Below, piece after piece: positions 1 through 6,960 of a stretch of 26,383 bases of DNA (positions within the stretch are counted from its first letter, which is position 1; every line of letters starts with the position of its first letter). The stretch is from Acanthaster planci (Eukaryota; Echinodermata; Asteroidea; Valvatida; Acanthasteridae). A program made the translations under genes and the position numbers. The notes beneath the pieces are model-generated. The model worked only from the letters and a program-made list of their open reading frames with translations. It was not told the origin of the DNA and searched no databases. The stretch is from assembly GCF_001949145.1 (NCBI RefSeq), contig NW_019091609.1, positions 62,354 to 88,736 of the forward strand. Direction: 5' to 3'.

Positions 1-196
1 TAACGAAAGGGAAATTACCCTCATAGCGATCTGAGTACATCAAATTAACCTGAAGGATAGCTAGAACAATGACAAGATTGCCTTCCAGCCGTCACCCCAC
101 TATCAGTTCTTACAGACGACAAGCAATCCAACAGCAAAGACCACGAGCTCCCAGCCTAGGCTCACGACACTCAGCTCTATCACTTAAGTAATCTAG
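1..196 (+). other. Leader or eroded 5' gag region of the gypsy element
   Basis: This stretch precedes the recognisable gag frame, which is closed upstream by a TAG at 194-196. It does not resemble the 3' LTR at 3965-4390, so it is probably untranslated leader or eroded N-terminal gag. An ATG-started frame of 40 codons (69-188, stop TAA 189-191) is rich in Arg, Ser and Gln. I do not recognise its product and do not call it a gene. Confidence 0.4.
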
Positions 197-784
197 ACCC
201 AATACGGTTCGCTACTACACCTACCAGGCAAACTGGTGAAGGCCCTTGAACGTCGTTTTGGAACAGCAAGCCAGCGGATCAGACATCGGGCCGAGTTGAC
301 ATCTGGAGGAAGGCGTCCGGGCGAGACCGTGGCTGAACCTGGGCAGGCCATCAGGAGACTGGTCCGACGTGCCTTTCCTGATAGTGGGACAACCTTCCAG
401 GAGGACTTTGCTATCAAGATGTTCAAGAATGCCCTGGACGATCTTGAACTGAAGCGCGCCCTTTTTCAGGGAAAACCGTCGACACTGGATGAGGCAGTAG
501 AGATCGTGGCTGAGGCTGAAGCCTGGTACAAAGCTGAGAAGGTTGGACGGTCCAGACCCTTGACAGCAGAGCCCAACGAGGAAATGTTGCGAGCGGCAAT
601 GTTGCGAGAACTGTTGCAAACACAGCGTCGTGGACAACAAGCAAAGAAGGGGGACGATTGGAAGCCAAGATGCTGGAAGTGTGGTAGCCTTGAGCATTTC
701 CGGGCCCGATGTCCCCACCTGAAGGACGACCAGCAACTGTTAAACAAGGTAAGGCTGGTCTCGGGGCCGGAGGCCCAGCCTTAG
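197..784 (+). pseudogene. gag: gag (partial): C-terminal capsid-like region with CCHC zinc knuckle
   Basis: Gag forms the retrotransposon particle and binds its RNA. The frame is open from 197 to the TAG at 782-784 and has no convincing ATG; a GTG at 236 is not credible as a start in a eukaryote, so the N-terminal part is missing or frame-shifted away. The first half (about 225-540) reads like the conserved C-terminal part of metazoan gypsy gag, with a KALERRFG stretch, an RRPGE motif and a helical FxxALDDLELKRALFQG-type segment. A nucleocapsid knuckle, C-x2-C-x4-H-x4-C, is intact at 671-712. Pol is read from the -1 frame: the pol frame overlaps the end of gag from before 739 to 784, where a slippery heptamer and stem-loop lie. 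Assignment to gag is firm; the exact family is not. Confidence 0.85.
739..783 (+). promoter_or_regulatory. Candidate programmed -1 ribosomal frameshift signal (gag to pol)
   Basis: The heptamer GTTAAAC (739-745) lies in the gag frame as G-TTA-AAC, the phase required for -1 slippage into the frame that encodes the linker and protease. After a 4-nt spacer comes a perfect 9-bp inverted repeat, TAAGGCTGG (750-758) and CCAGCCTTA (775-783), with a 16-nt GC-rich loop. The gag stop (782-784) lies at the base of the stem. Gypsy elements commonly express pol by -1 frameshifting, and GUUAAAC is a known functional heptamer in arteriviruses. Function here is inferred. Confidence 0.5.
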
Positions 785-825
785 ATATCCAGAGGCCCAG
801 TGAACCTGAAGTACAGGAAGTTCCG

Positions 826-1012
826 CCGCCGGCATGGGTAGCCTCGCCGCCAGCGCAGGCAGTTCCGCCATCAGCACGGGTAGCCTCGCCGCCGGCGCAG
901 GCAGCCCCGCAGCCGAGGTGGACAGCTCCGCCGCCGGCGCAGGTGGCCCCGCCGCCGGCACGGGCAGCCCCACCTCCGGTGTTAACGGTCCCACCACCGT
1001 CTGGTGTTGCCA
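826..1012 (+). repeat. Proline-rich tandem repeat, about 21-nt period, CCGCCGGCGC motif
   Basis: The linker between gag and protease consists of about nine imperfect units of roughly 21 nt, each encoding a PPPAxxA-type heptad. GCCGCCGGCGC is the recurrent core. The same GC motif recurs at 2980-3090 and in the LTR at 4022-4067. Confidence 0.7.
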
Positions 1013-1320
1013 TACGACCGGCATCTTTGGAGTAGGGACTCTATGTCCGGGGAAGACTGTTTGGGTTGGCGGTGAGTTTCTTGATCGACACCAGAGCAAC
1101 AGAGAGTTTCATTTCTTCCCACCTTTGGGACAGGTTGGGTCCGGACATCAGACCGGAGCTTTACCCTGCAGATCGCCAGTTCTGTCAGGCGGACAGCAGT
1201 GCCTTGCACATTGCCGGACGTACGAAGGTGCAAATCAACCTTGGAGGGACTGAGATACAGCACAACGTGTGGGTTGTTGACGTGGGCGATGACGCCATTC
1301 TTGGCCTGGACTTTCTGTGA

Positions 1321-1620
1321 GAGCATAGGTGCCAACTGATTTGGGAGGAGGAGATCAGCCAAGGCGCCACATTGGATGTAGAATGCTTACACCAGCCCCG
1401 GGGGGAGACAGACACGGTGCAGTACCATTCAGTCATCGGACCGGTTGGAACTGGAAGCCCCGCCATTGGCGGAGGCAGCTGAACCCTTGAGTTCAGCAGC
1501 ATCCCCCCTGGCGACGGAAGCCAAACCCCCGGTTGTGGAATATTTGTCTCAAGACCCGACCTTGAGGCCAGTTCATCAACCTCCATCGAGGGCTCAGAGT
1601 CCAACAGTTACCCTAGAACT
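1321..1620 (+). other. Protease-integrase junction where reverse transcriptase and RNase H are missing
   Basis: In gypsy pol about 1.5-2 kb of reverse transcriptase and RNase H normally separates protease from integrase. Here protease ends at 1320 and the integrase tether is recognisable from about 1610. In between, frame 1 gives a short post-protease stretch to a TGA near 1480. From 1445 frame 2 gives a Pro/Ala/Glu-rich stretch with no YxDD box or other reverse-transcriptase motif. The simplest reading is an internal deletion with its breakpoint near 1440-1610. Confidence 0.7.
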
Positions 1621-2142
1621 CAGTCGTGACCATATTGTCCAAGTGCAACAAAACAACGGGGACCTCAAAGTGGTAAGGCAGTGGGTGACGCAAGGTCAAC
1701 GGCCACCGTGGGAGACTATAGCTTCCTTAAACCGAAATATCAAGTTCTGGTGGGCTCGCTTCGAGCAGCTGGTGATGGAGCAAGGGGCCCTTTGTATCAT
1801 GTGGGAGCCAGACAGACCGACCGAGTCGCCCCGTCTCCGAGTCCTAGTGCCACAAGAACTGCAACCAACTATTCTGCGGCACTTCCACAACCAAAAGACG
1901 GCCGGACACTTAGGTATCGCAAAGACCTTCCCTAGGTTATGCCGGAGTGATTTCTACTGGCCTTCTATGAGGCAGTCCGTCCGTAGATGGGTTGCACGAT
2001 GCCAACAGTGCCAGCAGCGGAAGCCACCTGCAAAGGCAAAGAGAGCACGAATGGAGTGCTACCAAGTTGGAGCACCAATGGAGAGGATAGCGATTGATGT
2101 CGTTGGGCCACTTCCCGCCACACAGCGAGGCAACAAGTACTG
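1445..2142 (+). pseudogene. Integrase N-terminal part: tether, HHCC zinc domain, first catalytic Asp
   Basis: Integrase inserts the cDNA copy into the genome. Read in frame 2, a Pro/Ala-rich stretch (1445-1610) is followed by the pre-integrase tether, in which several Trp residues are typical. The HHCC zinc-binding domain has His codons at 1886 and 1907 and Cys codons at 2000 and 2009, with an FYWP signature between them. The DDE core then begins, with its first Asp at 2096-2098 in an AIDVVGPLP-type motif. The frame is lost just after GNKY, at 2141-2142, where either one base is missing or two are extra; the rest of the core is in frame 1. Residues past that point in frame 2, to the stop at 2420-2422, are a shadow. 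Confidence 0.88.
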
Positions 2143-2505
2143 TTCATCGTTGTTGTTGGGGACTACTTCACTAGGTGGACAGAATGCTATCCGGTTCCAG
2201 ACTATACTGCTAAGACAGTGGCAACCAAGCTTGTGGATGAGTTGGTCTCCAGGTTTGGTGTTCCTCTTGAAGTTCATTCCGACCAGGGTCGAGAGTTCGA
2301 ATCTGAAGTCTTTGCACAGATGTGTTCAGTCCTTGGCATATGGAGGACCCGCACGACGCCATACCATCCGAGGTCTGACGGGATGGTTGAGAGGTTCAAC
2401 CGAACCATGGAGGCCATGTTGAGTCTATGGGTGAACAAGTCTCAGACCGACTGGGATGAACATCTTGCCCTTCTCACTATGGCATATCGGTCAGCGGAGC
2501 ACGAA
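2143..2505 (+). pseudogene. Integrase catalytic core, second part (D and E of the DDE triad)
   Basis: Frame 1 continues the RNase H-fold core directly from the break at 2141. It shows a VVGDYFTRW strand, the second catalytic Asp in HSDQGREF (codon 2281-2283), a TPYHP motif and the catalytic Glu in DGMVERFNRT (codon 2389-2391). The spacing is D-x35-E, the canonical DD35E arrangement. All three acidic residues are therefore preserved across the copy, although two frames are needed to read them. A second frame change near 2503-2508 moves coding to frame 3. In frame 1 a shadow continues to a TGA at 2524. Confidence 0.9.
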
Positions 2506-2954
2506 AAGAGACACCGAACACTATGATGCTGGGGCGTGAGGTCAGGATGCTGGTTGATTTGCTTGTTGGCTCTACCCCCTAAGCCCAGTCAAATGCATCG
2601 GAATATGCACAGACCCTACAGGACAAACTACAGCTTGCACACGAGGCAGCACGGGAGGCGACCGGGTCACAGATGAGGGCTCAGAAGAGGCACTACGACA
2701 GGAATGTTAGTCAGGAGTTGGACAACAGAGGAGATGTCGTGTGACTTCACTGCAAGGTACGGAAGAAGGGAGTCTGTCCAAAATTGAGTCTAAGCTGGAC
2801 TGGGCCATATGTCGTGGTGGACCGGCTGTCTGATGTGGTGTACCGAATCCAAAAGACCCCCTGCTCTAATCCTCAAGTAGTCCATGCGGATAGGCTAAAG
2901 ACTTGCCAAGGAGTGAGTGCAGAGGACTGTGGGTTCTCCGAGGCCTGGAAATTG

Positions 2955-3095
2955 TCTGCAAGCCCGTCTCACAGGAGCCCCACCGCCGGCGCGGGGAGTT
3001 CCGCCGCCGGCGCGAGCAGCGCTGCAAGCCCGTCTCACAGCAGCCCCACCGCCGCCGCCGGCGCGGGCAGCCCCGCCGCCGGCGCGGCTCACAAC
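2955..3095 (+). repeat. Imperfect tandem duplication, about 73-bp period, GC-rich
   Basis: The block starting AGCCCGTCTCACAG occurs near 2959 and again near 3032, each followed by CCGCCGGCG-rich sequence. In the pol frame it encodes two Ser-Pro-Ser-His...Ala-Gly-rich units. The GC core is the same DNA motif as at 826-1012 but is read in another phase, giving Ala/Gly rather than Pro. Confidence 0.65.
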
Positions 3096-3281
3096 CAACC
3101 ACATCCAGTCACCAGCACGCCTCGCACTCGTCGTGGTAGAGCAGTCCGGAAACCACGAAGGTACTTGCAACAAGTCTACCCTTCCCCCCACACTGGAGCA
3201 GAGACGGAAAGCGCAAACGGCCAGCCTGGTCAACAATTCCAGAACCAGTCCGAGATCAAGATGGAGACGAATCCGTTTCGA

Positions 3282-3431
3282 TGCCGAGAGTGCGGGCAAG
3301 CATACGCCTCTTCCTATAACAGACGAAGGCATGAAAAGGCAGCGCACGAGGAGCGGAGCTTCCCTTGCCGCCAGTGTTCGCAGGTGTACAGGCGTGCCGA
3401 CTACCTAGCCCGACACGTCCGGTCCCAGCAC
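3282..3431 (+). other. Two tandem C2H2 zinc-finger motifs in the pol tail
   Basis: Finger 1 is C-x2-C-x12-H-x4-H (Cys codons 3282 and 3291, His codons 3330 and 3345). Finger 2 has the same spacing (Cys 3366 and 3375, His 3414 and 3429). Six residues separate them, the length of a classical linker. All eight zinc ligands are intact although upstream domains carry stops. Conserved aromatic and hydrophobic core positions are present in both. Confidence 0.85.
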
Positions 3432-3650
3432 GGTGGCGCCGCCGGTGGAGAGGCTGAAGGAGCAGCGGGCGGTGTCCCAGTCAGACGGGTGGTCACTGTA
3501 GAAGAGGCGGAATTCACCACGGTTACACGTGAGACGCTGGAGGAACCATCGGGCCTGCGCACGTACAGGGAAACCGAATCGGTCGGCCTCATAGAGCCAG
3601 GAGATATTTGGTGGCGAACCCTGAAAAGAGACAGTCTAAACGGCGAATAG

Positions 3651-3952
3651 GCCAGATAACAAGTGACTTTGCAGTGGGTAGACCTCGCTGACTGTTGTGT
3701 TCTTGTTTAATTTGGGAACCAACTTGGGGCCTAAATCAACGCTAACGAACATTCTCGTGGACACCCAGGTGGGCCTAAGCCTTTTGAAAATGAGAGAACC
3801 TTAACATTGGTGTTTTTGTGATGATTGTTTGACTCAATTTCTGTGTTTCTTCTAATCGTGTATATAGTTCTCCTTTTAATCAAGACAGTCGTTTTTCTAA
3901 ATTGAGTGAAATCTTCAAAATGTGCCCTATTCTGGAGAATAGGCTTTTTCGT
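3651..3952 (+). other. 3' untranslated region of the gypsy element
   Basis: Lies between the pol stop and the polypurine tract. It is AT-richer than the coding part, with no open frame that I would support. It is the expected position for a gypsy 3' UTR. Confidence 0.6.
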
Positions 3953-3964
3953 AGGAGGAGGTAG
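3953..3964 (+). promoter_or_regulatory. Polypurine tract (plus-strand priming site)
   Basis: AGGAGGAGGTAG directly precedes the TGTAACGG start of the LTR, the position and composition expected for the RNase H-resistant primer of plus-strand DNA synthesis. One pyrimidine interrupts the run. Confidence 0.65.
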
Positions 3965-4021
3965 TGTAACGGACAATTGTAAAGCCTTTTTCATGTTTTA
4001 TTGCCATGTTAATCTTTCGTA

Positions 4022-4067
4022 CCCCGCCGGCGGCGCTGAGGGCCGCCGGCGGAGGGCCTCCGGCGGA
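4022..4067 (+). repeat. GC-rich CCGCCGGCGG cluster in the LTR
   Basis: About 46 bp of nested CCGCCGG/CCGGCGG repeats able to fold into a GC hairpin, inside an otherwise ordinary LTR. The same motif dominates the gag linker and pol tail of this element. Confidence 0.6.
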
Positions 4068-4293
4068 GTGCCCTGGCCTGTTTCTCTTGTGTTGGGTGCG
4101 CACCGGAAATTGGGTTCTATTTTGGGGCATTGTGGTTTGGCGGGCGCGGGAGGGAGATTGGAAAAGTGCCAGGGCGGCCTTAGAAATTGTTATACATTGT
4201 GATACATGCTGTGTTTTTGTAGAGCTCGAGTGTCACGTAAGCAGTTGTTGTTGTTCTGACGGCCGTTTGGAAGGTCGTGCGCCGAGTTTGGTG

Positions 4294-4308
4294 AATAAAG
4301 CAAATAAA
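4294..4308 (+). promoter_or_regulatory. Polyadenylation signals in the LTR
   Basis: Two AATAAA hexamers at 4294-4299 and 4303-4308, about 85-95 bp before the LTR end and followed by T-rich DNA. They are suited to define the R/U5 border of the element transcript. Confidence 0.5.
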
Positions 4309-4390
4309 TTCTTTTTGGAAGTCCTGTATCTGTCCCCCTCTTTTGCGTTACCGGGTTTTGAGGGACAGTAGCACCCAGGTCTACGCTACA

Positions 4391-5652
4391 GTATTATAGA
4401 GCAGGCTCGGTGGTAACTTCTTAAACCCGTGGTCGAACTTGCAGCCGTACAATTGTAGACAAATTGTCTGAAGAATTAGGAGTACTACTTAGAAATCAGA
4501 GCAGTTCCTACATATTATTTATTTTTGCTTTTTTTTTTTCTTAATAAAATATGAAAGAATTTAATCCTAATCGAGGAACGGTTGAGATAAAAACAAAAAC
4601 AAATCAACACCAAAGAGTAAATAGCATGTACTTTACAAGCACGGGGGACAGAAATGAAAGAAAACAATAAAGGCGCCCTCTATCAACACCATGAAGCAAA
4701 AAACGACGTCACACGACGCGTCGCATCGTGCGTCGCGTCATGCGTTGTGTCGTGCTTCAGGCTACGCAATAGGCGACTCGATGCACGACGCGACGCACGA
4801 CGGTACGTCGCGACAGGCGACGGAAGGGGCGACGTATGGTGTAGTATTTACGAAAAATATTTCTCTCTCTCTTGCCTCCCTCCAGGTGACGCAACCAGAC
4901 GACACGACGGCTCCCTTGCGTCGTGCCATCGGGTCGCACCGTCGCCTTCTTGCCATTACTTTTGTACACACACGTCGCGTCGTGCGTCGCGTCGTGCCGT
5001 CGCCCGTTGCGTCGTGCTGCCTTAGATGTTGCATTTTTTGCTGCCTAAACGTCGCCCCTTCCGTCGCCAGTCGCGTCGTACCGTCGTGCATCGCGTCGCC
5101 TATTACGTCGCCTGAAGCACGACGCGATGCACGACACGACGCAAGACGCGACGCGTCGTGTGACGTCGTTTTTTGCTTCATGGTGTTGATAGAGGGCGCC
5201 TTTACTGTTTTCTTTCATTTCTGTCCCCCGTGCTTGCAAAGTACACGCTATTTACTCTTTGGTGTTGATTTGTTCTTGTTTTTATCTCATCCATTCCTCA
5301 ATTAGGATTAATTTCTGTCATATTTTATTAAGAAAAAGAAAAAAGAGCAAAAAGAAAATAGGCATAAGTAGGAACTGTTCTTTCATAATAAGTGGAAGCC
5401 CAGGATTCGTCACTCTTTAAACCCAGCCAATGATTTCTTTTTAATTTCTTTTCTTGTCGATGCAGTTCCCATTTGTGGTAGATTTGTAATCCTATAGATA
5501 CCGGTATTTCTCCGTGGTCCATCCTGGTAATTTCTAAGTAGTACTCCCAATTCCCCAGACAATTTGTCTACAATTGTATGACCGCAAGTTTGACCACGGG
5601 TTTAGGAAGTTACCACCGAGCCTGCTCTATAATACCATCAAAATATTCCGTC
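4391..5652. mobile_element. Foldback DNA element, copy 1 (both arms present)
   Basis: The left arm (4391-4835) and right arm (5049-5652) are inverted copies: GTATTATAGAGCAGGCTCGG at 4391 is mirrored near 5640, and similarity continues inward through an ACAATTGTAGACAAATT block, AT-rich DNA, a CAACACCAAAGAGTAAA block and CGACG-rich DNA. The centre (4836-5048) is unique within this copy. A segment of about 150 bp in the right arm (about 5383-5531) is absent from the left arm but present in copy 2, so the left arm has a deletion. The family end, GACGGAATATT (seen reversed at 5642-5652 and directly at 7429), is missing from the left end, where the gypsy LTR begins. No transposase is encoded. Frames through the core (4654-5305 and complements) are Arg/Ala/Ser-rich products of the CGACG repeats. 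Confidence 0.85.
4700..5165. repeat. CGACG/CGTCG-dense core of foldback copy 1
   Basis: Dense runs of ACGACGCGACGC-type sequence on both sides of a centre that contains CTCTCTCTCTT and a conserved GTAATGGCAAGAAGG block (seen reversed). CpG content is extreme compared with the AT-rich flanks. Many local hairpins of CGACG with CGTCG are possible. Confidence 0.8.
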
Positions 5653-5685
5653 GTAGTCTTCCTTCAGGCCAGTCTTCCTCGTTAC

Positions 5686-5823
5686 CTTCATCAGCTCCAC
5701 ACTTTCAATGATATTAGTCGGTGTTTCTAAATAAAACATTATACAGTCGCTATTATCTTTGTGGCCGTGTCTTTTTTCAACTCTGTTTGGCCACACACGT
5801 ATAATTTCTCCTCTGATCCGCAT
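5686..5823 (-). CDS. Possible single exon of unknown protein (46 codons)
   Basis: On the minus strand an ATG at 5823-5821 opens a protein-like frame that ends, in phase 0, at GATGAAG followed by GTAACG, a good splice donor (exon end 5686). A TAAG directly before the ATG could be an acceptor, with TACTAAT nearby as a branch-point match. The amino-acid composition is balanced (charged, aromatic and hydrophobic residues mixed), unlike the repeat-driven frames around it. Without a donor the frame stops at 5638 inside the foldback arm. I recognise no domain. It may be an exon of a host or transposon gene, or chance. Confidence 0.2.
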
Positions 5824-6400
5824 CTTACATTAGTAAGCACGTTATAATGATTGATGTATTGTATCTTAGAATAGATTTTGAAATATTGTAGCGGACATAA
5901 TATGAGAATCATGACACCTGCTTACATTGTTTATTTGTTTACTAGTTTACGCCTTTTATTATCAGCTAACCAGTGAGAATTAATTCGTTTCTTGCCAATA
6001 TAGTAAAAAGTTTTCGCACGGTTTACAAAAATACACATACCCTCACGTTAGAGAAAGCATCTTTTTGATAATGAGAAAAAAACAGGGATTCCATTTAACA
6101 GAAAACATTATGAAAAATAGATATGATACGAAATGAAATGAAAATAGATAAAGGGCCTCGCTTGCAGACGATCTATTGCTGAAGTTGGGGACGACTTGGC
6201 TTGTCTTGACTTGGCAAGTAGCTGTGGAGTTAGCAGTAGAAAGGCTTGTAGTAAAAAGAACTTGAATGGATGGCGAAGATGTGTTGGGCTATTTGATGTT
6301 TAGGGTTCACGTGTACAGTCTTTACTTCCCCTTGACTAAATCAGGCCTCGGAACGGAATTCATGTGGCTGTGGTCCAGGCCACCCGCTGTCCAGCAACGT
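5824..6400. other. AT-rich intergenic DNA, no gene seen
   Basis: I see no open frame of note and no repeat shared with the rest of the window. Confidence 0.6.
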
Positions 6401-6401
6401 A

Positions 6402-6490
6402 TGCATGTGTAGCTCAATAGGCTCACTCTGGTAATGTCTTTGCCTAGAGCAGGACAGGGACGAATTTGTAAATATAGCAGGTTCGATGGA
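6402..6490 (+). repeat. Weak tRNA-like Pol III promoter signature (possible SINE remnant)
   Basis: TAGCTCAATAGG (6410-6421) matches an A box and AGGTTCGATGG (6479-6489) a B box. A GAGC at about 6446 could pair with the GCTC of the A box across an insertion. The A-B distance (about 60 nt) is longer than in a compact tRNA, the T-arm does not pair well, and no poly-A or short tail repeat marks a 3' end. A decayed tRNA-derived SINE is the best reading; chance is possible. Confidence 0.25.
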
Positions 6491-6960
6491 AGGAGAAATC
6501 ACAGAGAGACAACAGAACAGTCTCTGTTCAAGCCAGTAGCCAAGTGAAGTGGAAGGTCACTAGCTAGGGAAGTTATCAGCTCCTTCTGAAGGACTCTCGT
6601 GGCTGGTTGCAAGTTCTGCTACCAACTGCCCACGCGAGCTGCCAAGCAACCCACACAAATTGTATGACCTAATTCTGGGGGAGTAAGGATTTCAAAAAGC
6701 GGGGGAGCAAAATCAATTCTATTACATAATTATTAGGAAGATCCAAACTAGAGCAGGAAAAGTTAAAACAACGGTGGTTAATGTTATTTATTTCCTGGAG
6801 ACAAGGCTGATAGTTCGTCGTGACGCTCTTTCTAATCGCATTTGATTTATAAAACAAACCTTTTCTTTAACAACTCGCTCTTCATGAAAACACAAAGTTA
6901 GAAAGTAACTTAATATGCATGAAAAAGAACAGTAACAGAAACAAGACCTGCTACCTGTTC
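6491..6960. other. Intergenic DNA, no gene seen
   Basis: Mixed-composition DNA to about 6660, then AT-rich. It could include the body of the SINE-like remnant. I see no coding frame that I would support. Confidence 0.5.

Larger units (their letters stand above)
709..1320 (+). pseudogene. pol N-terminus: proline-rich linker and retroviral-type aspartic protease
   Basis: This frame is -1 relative to gag. It encodes a Gln/Pro/Ala-rich linker up to about 1030, then a TAG at 1033-1035, and in the same frame a protease. Protease hallmarks are a GLYVRG-type entry, the active-site segment with catalytic Asp at 1087-1089 (DTRA in place of the usual DTGA; the Arg codon AGA at 1093-1095 is one G-to-A step from Gly), a flap-like region, and the terminal ILGLDFL motif just before a TGA at 1318-1320. 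The enzyme would cleave the Gag-Pol precursor. The active-site Gly-to-Arg change and both stops make this copy non-functional. Downstream of the TGA the same frame continues for about 50 codons before it degenerates. Confidence 0.85.
2508..3650 (+). pseudogene. Integrase C-terminus (GPY/F module) plus long tail with two C2H2 zinc fingers
   Basis: Frame 3 runs from 2508 to the TAA at 3648-3650, with internal stops at 2580 (TAA) and 2742 (TGA). It covers the end of the core with an MLGRE motif, a charged helix and then the GPY/F module (about 2788-2915; GPYVV, DVVYRI and VHADRLK motifs). Instead of ending or carrying a chromodomain, the frame goes on for some 240 codons: a Ser/Pro/Ala-rich segment, a basic RRGR-type patch near 3130-3150, two C2H2 fingers (3282-3347 and 3366-3431) and a Gly/Ala then acidic tail. 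The frame from 2784 to 3650 is open, longer than expected for neutral decay, so the tail is probably native to the element rather than acquired by decay. No function for the fingers is known here; DNA targeting or RNA binding are guesses. Confidence 0.85.
1..4390 (+). mobile_element. Ty3/gypsy-type LTR retrotransposon, degenerate, 5' end outside window
   Basis: Seen in order on the plus strand: partial gag with CCHC knuckle, proline-rich linker, aspartic protease, integrase HHCC and DDE parts, GPY/F module, a tail with two C2H2 fingers, a polypurine tract at 3953-3964 and a 3' LTR at 3965-4390. Integrase placed after protease in pol, together with the GPY/F module, is the Ty3/gypsy arrangement (family knowledge). 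The reverse transcriptase and RNase H that should lie between protease and integrase are missing. The copy is dead: stops at 1033, 1318, 2580 and 2742, and frame changes near 1440, 2141 and 2505. It is markedly more GC-rich than the flanking DNA. The 5' LTR and primer-binding site lie left of the window. Confidence 0.9.
3965..4390 (+). repeat. 3' LTR of the gypsy element (426 bp)
   Basis: Begins TGTAACGG after the polypurine tract and ends ACGCTACA, so the outermost 7 bases form an imperfect inverted repeat (6 of 7). It contains a CCGCCGGCGG-rich segment near its start and two AATAAA signals near its end, consistent with U3-R-U5 layout. Directly after it comes a different repeat family (foldback copy 1), which supports 4390/4391 as the boundary. 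The 5' LTR is not in the window, so the right border cannot be confirmed by comparison; a nearby CGTTAC at about 4346 is an alternative but weaker end. Confidence 0.7.

Noticed and set aside
423-1253. Gly/Ala/Pro-rich antisense and alternative-frame reading frames over the gag linker
   Set aside because: Shadows of the proline-rich repeat; the sense frame continues into protease.
4300-4350. CGTTAC at about 4346 as the LTR end
   Set aside because: It lacks the terminal CA, and unrelated DNA begins only at 4391, so ACGCTACA at 4390 fits better.
4654-5305. Arg/Ala/Ser-rich open frames on both strands through the foldback core (also 7807-8555)
   Set aside because: They follow from the CGACG/CGTCG repeats, occur in several frames at once and mirror each other across the inverted arms.
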